From positions 1 to 6,211 of the forward strand of contig CAJTMQ010000076.1 of NCBI GenBank assembly GCA_910577215.1: a stretch of DNA of 6,211 bases. The letters are read 5' to 3'. The translations under genes and the position numbers were made by a program. Below are positions 1 through 6,211 of the stretch, one piece after another. Source of the DNA: an uncultured Eubacterium sp. Its GTDB lineage: Bacteria > Bacillota > Clostridia > Oscillospirales > Acutalibacteraceae. Below the pieces are notes generated by a model that saw nothing but the letters and a program-made list of their open reading frames with translations, was not told where the DNA came from and searched no databases. Numbering within the stretch: the first letter of the stretch is position 1; the number at the start of each line of letters is the position of its first letter.

Positions 1-32
1 GTTAATACTAAAAGCGGAATTTAAAGCTTTTG

Positions 33-61
33 TTGCATTTAAAATAACAAAGTGGTAAAAT
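33..61 (+). promoter_or_regulatory. Predicted sigma-A promoter of malQ
   Basis: The -35 element TTGCAT (33-38) lies 17 bases before the -10 element TAAAAT (56-61). A TGG just before the -10 (53-55) gives an extended -10 motif. Transcription would start near 68, leaving a leader of about 25 bases before the malQ ATG. The spacing and matches are good, but this is a motif reading only. I saw no convincing catabolite-repression or MalR-type operator next to it. Confidence 0.6.
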
Positions 62-80
62 TTTCTTTAAAGACAAAAAC

Positions 81-87
81 GAGGTGG
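81..87 (+). promoter_or_regulatory. Ribosome binding site of malQ
   Basis: GAGGTGG lies 5 bases before the ATG at 93. It decides the start: an in-frame GTG at 84 falls inside this Shine-Dalgarno sequence and so cannot be the initiator. Confidence 0.85.
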
Positions 88-92
88 TTACA

Positions 93-1610
93 ATGCTGAA
101 AAAAAGAGGAGCAGGTGTGCTTTTTCATATAAGCTCCATGCCGTCACCATATGGTGTAGGTGTTTTCAACAGCAGCACAATAGATTTTATAGATAAACTT
201 CACGATATGGGCTTTACCTACTGGCAGGGGCTTCCGTTTAATCCGATTGATAATTCAAACAGTCCTTACTGCTCACCAAGTGCATTTGCAGGCAATTATC
301 TGTTTATAAATCCCGAAGGTCTGCTTGATATGGGGCTGATTGAAGAATCTGACGTAAAAGAAAATATCTATAACGGATCACCGTATACGGCAAACTATGA
401 ATTTGCTGCCGAAAAACGTCTTGCCGCCCTCAAAAAAGCGTATTCAAACATCAATGAAAGTATTTCAGATAAAATCAAATGCTTTGAGTCTGAAAATCCC
501 TGGCTTTCGGATTATGCAGTTTTTATGGCTGTTAAGGAACTTGAAAACGACAAGCCTTGGTGGCAGTGGAGCAAAAATCATTCCCATTATTCCACCTGTA
601 TTAAAGAAAAATCATCCTATGAAGGAACTGCATCTTTCTGGAAATTTGTGCAGTATATTTTCTTTAAGCAATGGTTTGAAATAAAAGAATACGCAAACAG
701 CAAAGGTATTGCAGTTATAGGAGATATGCCGATTTATGTTGCGATGGACAGTGTTGACGTTTGGTCCAATCTTCCGCTGTTTCTGATTGATGAAAAAACG
801 CTGAAGGTTGAAAAGGTTGCCGGCGTTCCGCCCGATTATTTCAGTGAAGACGGTCAGCTGTGGGGCAACCCGATATACGATTGGAAGGCAATGAAAAAAG
901 ACGGATATAAATGGTGGATTTCCAGGCTATCAACTGCACTTAAAACATATGACGTTGTGAGAATAGACCATTTCCGTGCCTTTGCAAGCTATTGGGAAGT
1001 TCCCGCAGATTCCGAAACCGCAAAAACAGGCGAATGGAAGAACGGACCGAAAATGGATTTGTTCAACAAGGTATTTGAAACGTTCCCCGATGCACCGATT
1101 ATTGCAGAAGACTTAGGCTGCTTCGGTGAGGATGTTGTTAAGCTTCTTGAGGATACAGGCTTCCCCGGAATGAAGGTTGTACAGTTCGGCTTTGACCCGA
1201 ACTCAGATTCAAGCCATATGCCTCACAATGCCGTTCCCAACAGCATAAATTATATTGGAACACATGACAACAACACCATTTTGGGATGGCTCTGGGAAGC
1301 AAGCGAAGAGGAAAGAAAATTTGCACTTGATTATATCGGCTTTGACGGTGATAACTGGGGCGACGGAGGCTATCACAGCAAGAGCTGCCGCAGGGTAATT
1401 GAAGCCGTATGGAAAAGTGCATCCAACATTGCAATCATTGCATTTCAGGATATGTGCGGCTTCGGCTCTGACGCAAGAATGAATGTGCCCGGTGTGCCTG
1501 ATGAAAACTGGCGCTTCCGCACCACACAGGAAACAATAAATAACATTGATTTTAATTATTTCAGGCATATAAATTCAATTTTCAGAAGAATGTATCCTGT
1601 TTTTGATTAA
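93..1610 (+). CDS. malQ: 4-alpha-glucanotransferase (amylomaltase, GH77)
   Basis: This 505-residue cytoplasmic enzyme transfers alpha-1,4-glucan segments between maltodextrins and releases glucose, in maltose/maltodextrin or glycogen metabolism. The length is normal for bacterial GH77 and the whole (beta/alpha)8 enzyme is present. Visible family signatures are the N-terminal GVLFHISSMPSPYGVG (8-23), SPYCSPSAFAGN (57-68), GDMPIYVAMDSVDVW (from 210), the GVPPDYFSEDGQLWGNP loop that shapes the acceptor site, RIDHFRAF with nucleophile Asp292, IAEDLG with acid/base Glu339, and GTHDNNT with transition-state stabiliser Asp392. These match Asp293, Glu340 and Asp395 of Thermus amylomaltase almost number for number. 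There is no signal peptide. The ATG at 93 is chosen because GAGGTGG sits just upstream. The gene has its own predicted promoter, and no other maltodextrin gene lies beside it in the window, so it may be a single-gene unit. Family assignment is near certain; the physiological substrate is inferred. Confidence 0.97.
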   Translation: MLKKRGAGVLFHISSMPSPYGVGVFNSSTIDFIDKLHDMGFTYWQGLPFNPIDNSNSPYCSPSAFAGNYLFINPEGLLDMGLIEESDVKENIYNGSPYTANYEFAAEKRLAALKKAYSNINESISDKIKCFESENPWLSDYAVFMAVKELENDKPWWQWSKNHSHYSTCIKEKSSYEGTASFWKFVQYIFFKQWFEIKEYANSKGIAVIGDMPIYVAMDSVDVWSNLPLFLIDEKTLKVEKVAGVPPDYFSEDGQLWGNPIYDWKAMKKDGYKWWISRLSTALKTYDVVRIDHFRAFASYWEVPADSETAKTGEWKNGPKMDLFNKVFETFPDAPIIAEDLGCFGEDVVKLLEDTGFPGMKVVQFGFDPNSDSSHMPHNAVPNSINYIGTHDNNTILGWLWEASEEERKFALDYIGFDGDNWGDGGYHSKSCRRVIEAVWKSASNIAIIAFQDMCGFGSDARMNVPGVPDENWRFRTTQETINNIDFNYFRHINSIFRRMYPVFD

Positions 1611-1635
1611 CAATATTAAAACTCCCTCATAGAAT
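1607..1635 (+). promoter_or_regulatory. Candidate promoter of the Cys-rich gene, overlapping the malQ stop codon
   Basis: TTAACA (1607-1612, 5 of 6 matches to TTGACA) is followed after 17 bases by TAGAAT (1630-1635, 5 of 6 matches to TATAAT). The -35 overlaps the malQ stop codon. The predicted start near 1641-1643 falls inside the hairpin that follows malQ, so transcripts from here would lack the outer 5' arm. It then begins in or beside the palindrome GAAGTTAACTTC (1641-1652). Motif evidence only. Confidence 0.45.
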
Positions 1636-1677
1636 GTTATGAAGTTAACTTCAAATATTCTGTAAAGGAGTTTTTTT
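1618..1677 (+). terminator. Nested hairpin with T-tract after malQ (possible terminator)
   Basis: The outer stem pairs AAAACTCC (1618-1625) with GGAGTTTT (1667-1674). A middle stem pairs AGAATGTT (1631-1638) with AATATTCT (1654-1661), including one G-U pair. The tip pairs GAAG (1641-1644) with CTTC (1649-1652) around a TTAA loop. The 3' arm runs into seven T residues (1671-1677). This could terminate malQ transcripts, but several interior mismatches make it weaker than the two other terminators in the window. The 3' arm is also the ribosome binding site of the next gene, so read-through malQ mRNA would hide that site. Confidence 0.5.
1664..1670 (+). promoter_or_regulatory. Ribosome binding site of the Cys-rich gene, on a hairpin arm
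   Basis: AAAGGAG lies 8 bases, mostly T, before the ATG at 1679. The GGAG core (1667-1670) pairs with CTCC (1622-1625) upstream, so it is accessible only when the 5' arm is absent from the transcript or unpaired. Confidence 0.75.
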
Positions 1678-1678
1678 A

Positions 1679-2506
1679 ATGGCTGATAACCCAAGCGAAA
1701 GACAAATAAATGAAGCAGTCTGCATAGATACAAAGCGAATTTATGATAGCTGTGTTTCAAAAGATTGTTTGGAAGATTTAAGAGTTACATTTTTCTGCCG
1801 CAGTCAGCGTTTGATTGATGATGCGGTAACAATTAAATGCCGTGAATGCGAAATCACATCTGTATCTATTGATGTTGAAGAGGTGCCGTTTAACAGAGGC
1901 TATTACAGTGTGGATATAACCTTCTATTTCCGCCTGTGCTTTGATACCTATTCAGCACCGTGCACCACACCTGAGGTTGCAGTAGGCTTTACACAGTTCA
2001 CCAAAAAGTGCATACTTTACGGTTCAGACGGCAATGTAAAAATCTTCACCTCAAACCCTGTCTGTGAAGATCACGACTGCCCTGAAGCACCGCGTTATTC
2101 CAACCCTACAGCAAAGGTGCAGGCAGTTGACCCCGTAATTCTTTCAACAGATGTTGTTGATGCGTGCGACTGCAGCATTCCGATCTGCTCTTCTTTCCCG
2201 CAGTCTATTTTAAACAATGTATCAGACAGCATTCCGAGTGCAGGCTCGGCAAGAGCAGTGCTTGTTACTCTCGGTCTGTTCAGCATTGTGCAGATGGAAC
2301 GCGATGTTCAGATGCTTATTCCTGCATATGATTACTGCATTCCTGAAAGAGAATGCTGCTGCAGCACCCAGAATCCTTGCGACACCTTCCAGTCAATAGA
2401 TTTCCCTGTTGATGAATTTTTCCCTCCCGAAAGAGAAAGTGCTCTGCCCAGCTGCAGCTGTAACAACGGTTCCGACGACGATGACAACGAACCCATCAAT
2501 GCTTGA
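1679..2506 (+). CDS. Cys-rich conserved hypothetical protein (Clostridia type)
   Basis: I cannot assign a function. The 275-residue product has 21 cysteines (15, 25, 30, 40, 54, 57, 87, 95, 111, 129, 134, 163, 165, 170, 220, 226-228, 234, 259, 261). They include a CCC triplet and several CxC or CxxC pairs, but no arrangement I recognise as a ferredoxin or zinc finger. It has no signal peptide and no clear membrane span. Residues 15-40 (start CIDTKRIYDSC), 66-90 (VPFNRGYYSVDITFYFRL) and 111-124 (ILYGSDGNVKIF) read as a compact beta-rich N-terminal domain. The C-terminal part carries FPVDEFFPP (242-250) and ends in a Cys pair and an acidic DDDD stretch. From memory, similar proteins with the IDT..YDSC..KDC..D.RV and PFNRG..Y motifs occur in Clostridia as hypothetical proteins. 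Cys-richness without export signals would suit a spore-coat or other disulfide- or metal-linked structural protein, but that is speculation. It appears to be a single-gene unit, with its own candidate promoter and a strong terminator. The start is set by AAAGGAG upstream. Confidence 0.85.
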   Translation: MADNPSERQINEAVCIDTKRIYDSCVSKDCLEDLRVTFFCRSQRLIDDAVTIKCRECEITSVSIDVEEVPFNRGYYSVDITFYFRLCFDTYSAPCTTPEVAVGFTQFTKKCILYGSDGNVKIFTSNPVCEDHDCPEAPRYSNPTAKVQAVDPVILSTDVVDACDCSIPICSSFPQSILNNVSDSIPSAGSARAVLVTLGLFSIVQMERDVQMLIPAYDYCIPERECCCSTQNPCDTFQSIDFPVDEFFPPERESALPSCSCNNGSDDDDNEPINA

Positions 2507-2511
2507 TAACC

Positions 2512-2552
2512 AAAAAAAATACCTCTCCTATACGGAGAGGTATGTGTTTTTT
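2512..2552. terminator. Bidirectional intrinsic terminator between convergent genes
   Basis: A perfect 10-bp stem (2519-2528 with 2534-2543; core ACCTCTCC/GGAGAGGT) encloses the 5-base loop TATAC. Eight A residues (2512-2519) precede it, and six T residues (2547-2552) follow after GTG. It can therefore stop plus-strand transcription of the Cys-rich gene (stop codon at 2504-2506) and minus-strand transcription of the helicase gene (stop codon at 2562-2564). Confidence 0.9.
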
Positions 2553-2561
2553 ATAAGCATT

Positions 2562-4778
2562 TTATATTTTTTCAAGCTTCGCAAAGTTTGCCATAAGCTT
2601 TTTGGTGCCTGCTCTGTCAAAAGCAACCTCAAGCAGATTATCGTTGCCCATAGGCGAAACAGAAAGAATAAGCCCTGTTCCGAATGTTTTATGTCTTACC
2701 GTGTCACCGACATTGTATATAACACCTGTGTTACCTGCAGAAGCACTGACCTGACCGAATTTATGTGCAGCAGAGGAGCTTGACCTGTTTGCACCGATTT
2801 CCACTCTGCTACCGCTGAATGAGCCTGCTTTTGCTGAAGCAAAGCCGCTTCTCGGAATATATGTATCAATGGTTATATCTTCTGTTACACTTACAGGAAT
2901 TTCACGGATAAAGCGCGATGCCATATTTCTGTTTGTTGTGCCGTAAAGCATTCTCTGCCGTGCATTTATAAGATAAAGCTTTTCTCTTGCACGTGTAATT
3001 CCCACATAGGCAAGGCGGCGTTCCTCCTCCAAATCATCCTCACTGTATATGGATTGATTTCCGGGGAAAATACCCTCCTCCATACCGGGAATGAACACAA
3101 CGGGAAATTCAAGCCCCTTGGCAGAATGAAGCGTCATAAGCACAACACAGTCATCATCGGCATTATATGAATCAATATCGGATACAAGGGCTACATCCTC
3201 AAGGAAATCGGATAATTCAAAATCCTCTTCCTCCTCCTGATATTTGATGAACATGGATGAAAGTTCGTTTATGTTATTCTTTCTGTCCTCTTCTGTTTCA
3301 GGATCCTCGGCAAGATAATCAAAGTATTTTGTTTCACTGATGATTTCCTGAAGCAAATCGGAAAGCGGCATATTTTCCTCAAGCAGCTTCTGAAAATGCT
3401 TAATCATTGCAGTAAATGCCTGCAGCTTCTGAGCAGAACGAAGCGTTTTCTGAAATTCATCACTTCTTTCACATACCTCAAAGGCAGATATGCCAAGCCC
3501 TGTTGAAATTTCAAGCACATTTGCAAACATAGTGTCCCCTATTCCGCGCTTGGGAACATTGATTATCCTCTGAAGCCTTACATTATCAGCAGGGTTATTT
3601 ATAACGGCAAAATACGAAATAATATCCTTGATTTCCTTACGGTCAAAGAAACGGTTTCCGCCGATAATTTTGTGCGGAATTCCGCTTTTAGTAAGCGTAA
3701 TTTCAAGATTTCGCGACTGTGCATTCATTCTGTAAAGGACGGCATGATCACTCATTTTTCTGCCTTCATTAACATTCTTCAGAATTTCATCAGCAATAAA
3801 GGTGGATTCATCGGCTTCGCTGTTAACAGTGTTAAGAATAATCTTATTGCCCGCACCTGCGGCAGTCCAGAGGCTTTTGCCCTTTCTGTTCTTGTTATTT
3901 GAAATAACGGCATTTGCACCGTCAAGAATATTCTGTGTTGAGCGGTAATTCTGCTCAAGACGGATTACCCTTGCATTCTTATACTGCTGTTCAAAAGACA
4001 AAATATTTTCAATGGTTGCACCGCGGAAACGGTAAATGCTTTGGTCATCATCACCTACAACGCAGATGTTTTTATAACCGTCTGCAAGAAGTGATACAAG
4101 CACATACTGTGCATGAGAGGTGTCCTGATACTCATCTACCATTACATATCTGAATTGCTTTTGATAAAGTTCTCTTACATCATCATTTTCCTGAAGCAGC
4201 TTAACGGTATTGAAAATAATATCATCAAAATCCATTGCATCAGACTTTAAAAGTTCTTTCTGATAGAGCTCATAGCAGTCTGCAATTTTTGCCTTTCGGA
4301 AATCGTTCATTGACACCTTCTTATACTCTATAGGGTCGATAAGACTGTCCTTAGCCGAACTGATTTCATTAAGTATTGATTTATGATGAATAATTTTATC
4401 CGTTAAACCAAGTGATTTCTGGCAATGCTTCATAACACGCTTCTGATCATCTGTATCATAAATTGTGAAATGATTGCTGTATCCGAGTCTTTCGCCGAAG
4501 CGTCTTAAAATTCTTGCACAGCAGGAATGAAAGGTAAATGCCCATATGCTGCTTGCCTCTTCACCTATAGCGTTTACAAGACGCTCTCTTATTTCACCCG
4601 CTGCTTTATTTGTAAACGTAATTGCAAGCACCTGCCACGGCAGGGCAAGCCCATCCTCAATAATATGCTGCACACGGTTTACCAGCACGGTTGTTTTTCC
4701 CGAGCCTGCACCTGCAAGAATCAGAAGCGGACCCTCTGTGCAGTCCACAGCCTGCTGCTGCATTTCATTCAATGCCAT
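2562..4778 (-). CDS. pcrA: ATP-dependent DNA helicase, PcrA/UvrD family
   Basis: This 738-residue superfamily 1A 3'-5' DNA helicase acts in nucleotide excision repair, removal of stalled replication or transcription complexes, and rolling-circle replication. The helicase motifs are complete and in order: Q motif LNEMQQQAV (3-11), Walker A AGAGSGKTT (22-30, Lys28), Ia ITFTNKAAGEIRERL (53-67), II DEYQDT (215-220), III GDDDQSIYRFRGA (242-254), IV LEQNYRST (274-281), V TLHSAKGLE (549-557), and VI EEERRLAYVGITRARE (584-599). After a Ser/Ala/Gly-rich linker (about 640-688) comes a C-terminal VGDTVRHKTFGTG Tudor-like module (690-738), which in B. subtilis PcrA binds RNA polymerase. That module and the length favour PcrA over Rep. 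The ATG has a GAGG ribosome binding site 8 bases upstream (minus strand, 4790-4787). The gene follows the sodium-pump terminator by about 30 bases, and I see no strong promoter in that gap. Confidence 0.96.
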   Translation of the reverse strand: MALNEMQQQAVDCTEGPLLILAGAGSGKTTVLVNRVQHIIEDGLALPWQVLAITFTNKAAGEIRERLVNAIGEEASSIWAFTFHSCCARILRRFGERLGYSNHFTIYDTDDQKRVMKHCQKSLGLTDKIIHHKSILNEISSAKDSLIDPIEYKKVSMNDFRKAKIADCYELYQKELLKSDAMDFDDIIFNTVKLLQENDDVRELYQKQFRYVMVDEYQDTSHAQYVLVSLLADGYKNICVVGDDDQSIYRFRGATIENILSFEQQYKNARVIRLEQNYRSTQNILDGANAVISNNKNRKGKSLWTAAGAGNKIILNTVNSEADESTFIADEILKNVNEGRKMSDHAVLYRMNAQSRNLEITLTKSGIPHKIIGGNRFFDRKEIKDIISYFAVINNPADNVRLQRIINVPKRGIGDTMFANVLEISTGLGISAFEVCERSDEFQKTLRSAQKLQAFTAMIKHFQKLLEENMPLSDLLQEIISETKYFDYLAEDPETEEDRKNNINELSSMFIKYQEEEEDFELSDFLEDVALVSDIDSYNADDDCVVLMTLHSAKGLEFPVVFIPGMEEGIFPGNQSIYSEDDLEEERRLAYVGITRAREKLYLINARQRMLYGTTNRNMASRFIREIPVSVTEDITIDTYIPRSGFASAKAGSFSGSRVEIGANRSSSSAAHKFGQVSASAGNTGVIYNVGDTVRHKTFGTGLILSVSPMGNDNLLEVAFDRAGTKKLMANFAKLEKI

Positions 4779-4810
4779 ATGTATTACCTCAATTCATAAT
4801 CTAAAGTGGC

Positions 4811-4836
4811 AAAAAGGGTGTCTGAGACACCCTTTT
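4811..4836 (-). terminator. Intrinsic terminator of the sodium-pump operon
   Basis: On the minus strand a 10-bp perfect stem (AAAAGGGTGT with ACACCCTTTT, 4836-4827 with 4821-4812) encloses a 5-base loop. One further C-G pair is possible inside it. The stem ends in a run of five T residues (4815-4811). It lies 12 bases beyond the beta-subunit stop codon and ends 32 bases before the pcrA start, so it should separate the two transcription units. Confidence 0.85.
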
Positions 4837-4847
4837 AAATTCTGATA

Positions 4848-6065
4848 TTAACCAAGAAGTGTTAAAAGTACACCAGCTGCAACCGCAGAACCGATAACAC
4901 CTGAAACATTCGGTCCCATAGCGTGCATAAGAAGGAAATTTGAAGGGTTTTCCCTCTGCCCCTCTTTCTGGCTTACACGTGCAGCCATAGGAACTGCAGA
5001 AACACCTGCTGAGCCGATAAGCGGATTAACCTTACCCTTTGTTAATACATACATCAGCTTACCAAACATAACACCGCTGGCAGTACCGATTGCAAAAGCA
5101 ACCAATCCAAGACCTACAATTAACAGGGTCTGCCATCTCCAGAATGTCTGTGCACTTGTTGTTGCACCAACAGAAACACCAAGCATAATTGTAACAATAT
5201 TCATAAGCTCATTCTGAGCAGCTTTTGCAATACGCTCTGTTCTGCCGCTTTCCTTAAGAAGATTACCAAACATAAGCATACCAACAAGAGCACCTGCATC
5301 AGGAAGAAGAAGTGCAACGATTACAGTTACCATAATCGGGAACAAAATCTTTTCAAGCTTGGATACAGGGCGAAGATTGCCCATAACTACAGCACGCTCC
5401 TTCTTTGTTGTTAAAGCACGCATAATAGGCGGCTGAATAACAGGAACAAGAGCCATATAGGAATAAGCTGCAACTGCAATTGTACCTAAAAGAGCAGGAG
5501 CAAGAATGGATGTTACGAAAATAGCCGTTGGGCCGTCTGCACCGCCGATAATTGCAATTGAGCCTGCCTCATTCGGTGAAAATCCGAGAAGAGTTGCACC
5601 AACATATGTGAAGAAAATACCGAACTGTGCCGCTGCACCAAGAATAAAGCTTTTCGGATTTGCAATAAGCGGAGTAAAATCCGTCATAGAACCGATACCG
5701 AGGAAGATGAGCGGAGGATAAATACCCGCTTTAACGCCGAAGTAAAGGAAATCCATAAGACCGGGTGTGCAAACCGCTCCCGTTGCTTCATCAACCATTC
5801 TTCCTGCAACAAGATCTATAAATCCCTGCAAATCATGATACTGAACTGCAAGGTTTGCACCCGGAATATTTGCAAGAAGCATGCCGAATGCAATAGGTAT
5901 CATAAGAAGCGGTTCAAAACCTTTTTTTATGCCAAGCCATAAGAAGAAAAATGAAAAGCAAAGCATTATAAGATTTTTATAGCCGCCGTCCGTAAAGAAA
6001 TAAGCATAGCCGCTGTTTTGAAAAATATCAACTATAGCGCCCCAAACGCCCTGTAATATCTCCAT
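4848..6065 (-). CDS. oadB: Sodium ion-translocating decarboxylase, beta subunit (OadB/MmdB/GcdB family)
   Basis: This 405-residue integral membrane protein decarboxylates carboxybiotin on its carrier subunit and uses the energy to export Na+. Hydrophobic segments run through nearly the whole chain (for example 32-45, 49-66, 139-161, 184-210, 240-255, 313-335, 388-404). Functional residues known from Klebsiella OadB are all present with a constant offset of 26: Asp177 in GGADGPTAIF (Klebsiella Asp203), and Asn347, Gly351, Ser356 and Arg363 in NPLIGSAGVSAVPMAAR (Asn373, Gly377, Ser382, Arg389). PPLIFLGIGSMTDF (117-130) is a further family signature. The 405 residues fit the shorter members of the family. 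The start has GGAGG (6077-6073) 7 bases upstream. The gene lies 14 bases after an OadG-like gene, so the two are probably co-transcribed. The substrate (oxaloacetate, methylmalonyl-CoA, glutaconyl-CoA or malonate) cannot be told from this subunit, so the symbol marks the family only. Confidence 0.95.
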   Translation of the reverse strand: MEILQGVWGAIVDIFQNSGYAYFFTDGGYKNLIMLCFSFFFLWLGIKKGFEPLLMIPIAFGMLLANIPGANLAVQYHDLQGFIDLVAGRMVDEATGAVCTPGLMDFLYFGVKAGIYPPLIFLGIGSMTDFTPLIANPKSFILGAAAQFGIFFTYVGATLLGFSPNEAGSIAIIGGADGPTAIFVTSILAPALLGTIAVAAYSYMALVPVIQPPIMRALTTKKERAVVMGNLRPVSKLEKILFPIMVTVIVALLLPDAGALVGMLMFGNLLKESGRTERIAKAAQNELMNIVTIMLGVSVGATTSAQTFWRWQTLLIVGLGLVAFAIGTASGVMFGKLMYVLTKGKVNPLIGSAGVSAVPMAARVSQKEGQRENPSNFLLMHAMGPNVSGVIGSAVAAGVLLTLLG

Positions 6066-6072
6066 TTGTAAT

Positions 6073-6077
6073 CCTCC
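6073..6077 (-). promoter_or_regulatory. Ribosome binding site of the beta-subunit gene
   Basis: GGAGG on the minus strand, 7 bases before the ATG at 6065, fills half of the 14-base gap after the upstream stop codon. It fixes the start and permits coupled translation with the gamma-like gene. Confidence 0.85.
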
Positions 6078-6079
6078 AA

Positions 6080-6211
6080 TTAAAACGCTCTTGTGTTATC
6101 GGTAACAGCAGCTCTTGCCCAAGGGTTTCTGCTGCCAACATTTTTCTTTTTAACAGAGCGAATAACAAACTGATTTGTTCCTTCACTTGCGGTAATGGCA
6201 GCCGTTATGGC
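6080..6211 (-). CDS. OadG-family gamma subunit, C-terminal fragment (cut by window edge)
   Basis: An open frame enters from the right edge on the minus strand and gives 43 codons before a TAA at 6082-6080. The peptide begins AITAAITASEGTNQFVIRSV and ends NPWARAAVTDNTRAF. The pattern of an Ala/Ile-rich helix ending ASEGT, then FVIRSVKKK, then a Pro-Trp-Ala-Arg-Ala near the end, matches the C-terminal tail of OadG-like gamma subunits. These small proteins have one membrane span at the N-terminus and bridge the carboxyltransferase to the beta subunit. The AMKM biotinylation motif is absent, so it is not the biotin carrier. Its position 14 bases before the beta-subunit gene supports the call. The N-terminal membrane span and the start lie outside the window. 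The assignment rests on a short tail plus context. Confidence 0.75.
   Translation of the reverse strand, partial: AITAAITASEGTNQFVIRSVKKKNVGSRNPWARAAVTDNTRAF

Noticed and set aside
84..92. In-frame GTG at 84 as the malQ start, adding three residues
   Set aside because: The GTG lies inside the Shine-Dalgarno sequence GAGGTGG, which is ideally spaced for the ATG at 93. GH77 homologs also begin close to the RGAGVLFH segment.
397..684. Plus-strand 95-codon open frame inside malQ
   Set aside because: It is an alternative frame of a clearly coding GH77 segment, and its product is compositionally odd.
1138..1568. Minus-strand open frames opposite malQ (98 and 119 codons)
   Set aside because: They lie wholly within the conserved catalytic region of malQ, have no ribosome binding site evident to me, and their products resemble no family. 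They are antisense shadows.
2409..2783. Plus-strand 124-codon open frame spanning the end of the Cys-rich gene and the end of pcrA
   Set aside because: It reads through a strong bidirectional terminator and across the 3' ends of two convergent genes, and its product has no recognisable features.
4527..4845. Plus-strand open frames of 90 and 99 codons opposite the pcrA N-terminus
   Set aside because: They are antisense to the Walker A and motif Ia region, whose coding constraint explains the open frames. One of them runs into the terminator stem.
5506..5721. Plus-strand 71-codon open frame opposite oadB
   Set aside because: It is the antisense shadow of the GGADGPT region of the beta subunit.
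6080..6211. Biotin carrier C-terminus as the identity of the right-edge fragment
   Set aside because: A biotinyl domain this close to its C-terminus should show the AMKM motif and a closing Gly-Asp-x-Val strand pattern. Neither is present, while the FVIRSV and NPWARA pattern fits OadG.
1..6211. A previously undescribed multi-gene system, mobile element or CRISPR array
   Set aside because: Four of the five genes belong to well-known families, or are assigned to one from a C-terminal tail. No direct repeats, integrase, transposase or toxin-antitoxin pair is visible, and the single unknown gene stands as its own transcription unit.

Overview
The window looks like chromosomal DNA from a low-to-moderate GC Gram-positive anaerobe, most likely a gut Clostridia (Oscillospirales/Ruminococcaceae-like). 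Three things point there: strong purine-rich ribosome binding sites (GAGGTGG, AAAGGAG, GGAGG), a membrane Na+-pumping decarboxylase of the kind used by fermenters, and a Cys-rich hypothetical protein resembling proteins I recall only from Clostridia. The species call is inference. I see no mobile element, CRISPR array, tRNA or rRNA.

Left half, plus strand. A well-formed extended -10 promoter (33-61) and a strong ribosome binding site lead into malQ (93-1610), a complete 4-alpha-glucanotransferase of family GH77 with all three catalytic carboxylates. Next comes a compact junction (1607-1681). It holds a nested hairpin with a T-tract that could end malQ, a candidate promoter inside that hairpin, and the ribosome binding site of the next gene on the hairpin's 3' arm. 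That gene (1679-2506) encodes a 275-residue protein with 21 cysteines and no function I can name. Positions 1-32 hold nothing I can identify.

A clean bidirectional terminator (2512-2552) separates this half from the right half, which is all on the minus strand. Read in the direction of transcription, the right half begins with the C-terminal end of an OadG-like gamma subunit, cut by the window edge (6211-6080). The complete beta subunit of a Na+-translocating decarboxylase follows 14 bases later (6065-4848). A strong intrinsic terminator comes next (4836-4811), then a complete PcrA/UvrD-type DNA helicase (4778-2562) that faces the Cys-rich gene.

The gamma and beta subunits belong to one membrane complex. 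They couple decarboxylation of an organic acid or acyl-CoA thioester to Na+ export; the carboxyltransferase and biotin carrier must be encoded elsewhere. The malQ, helicase and Cys-rich genes have no evident functional link to that pump or to each other. I found no novel multi-gene system. The most interesting items are the uncharacterised Cys-rich protein and the overlapping signals just upstream of it.
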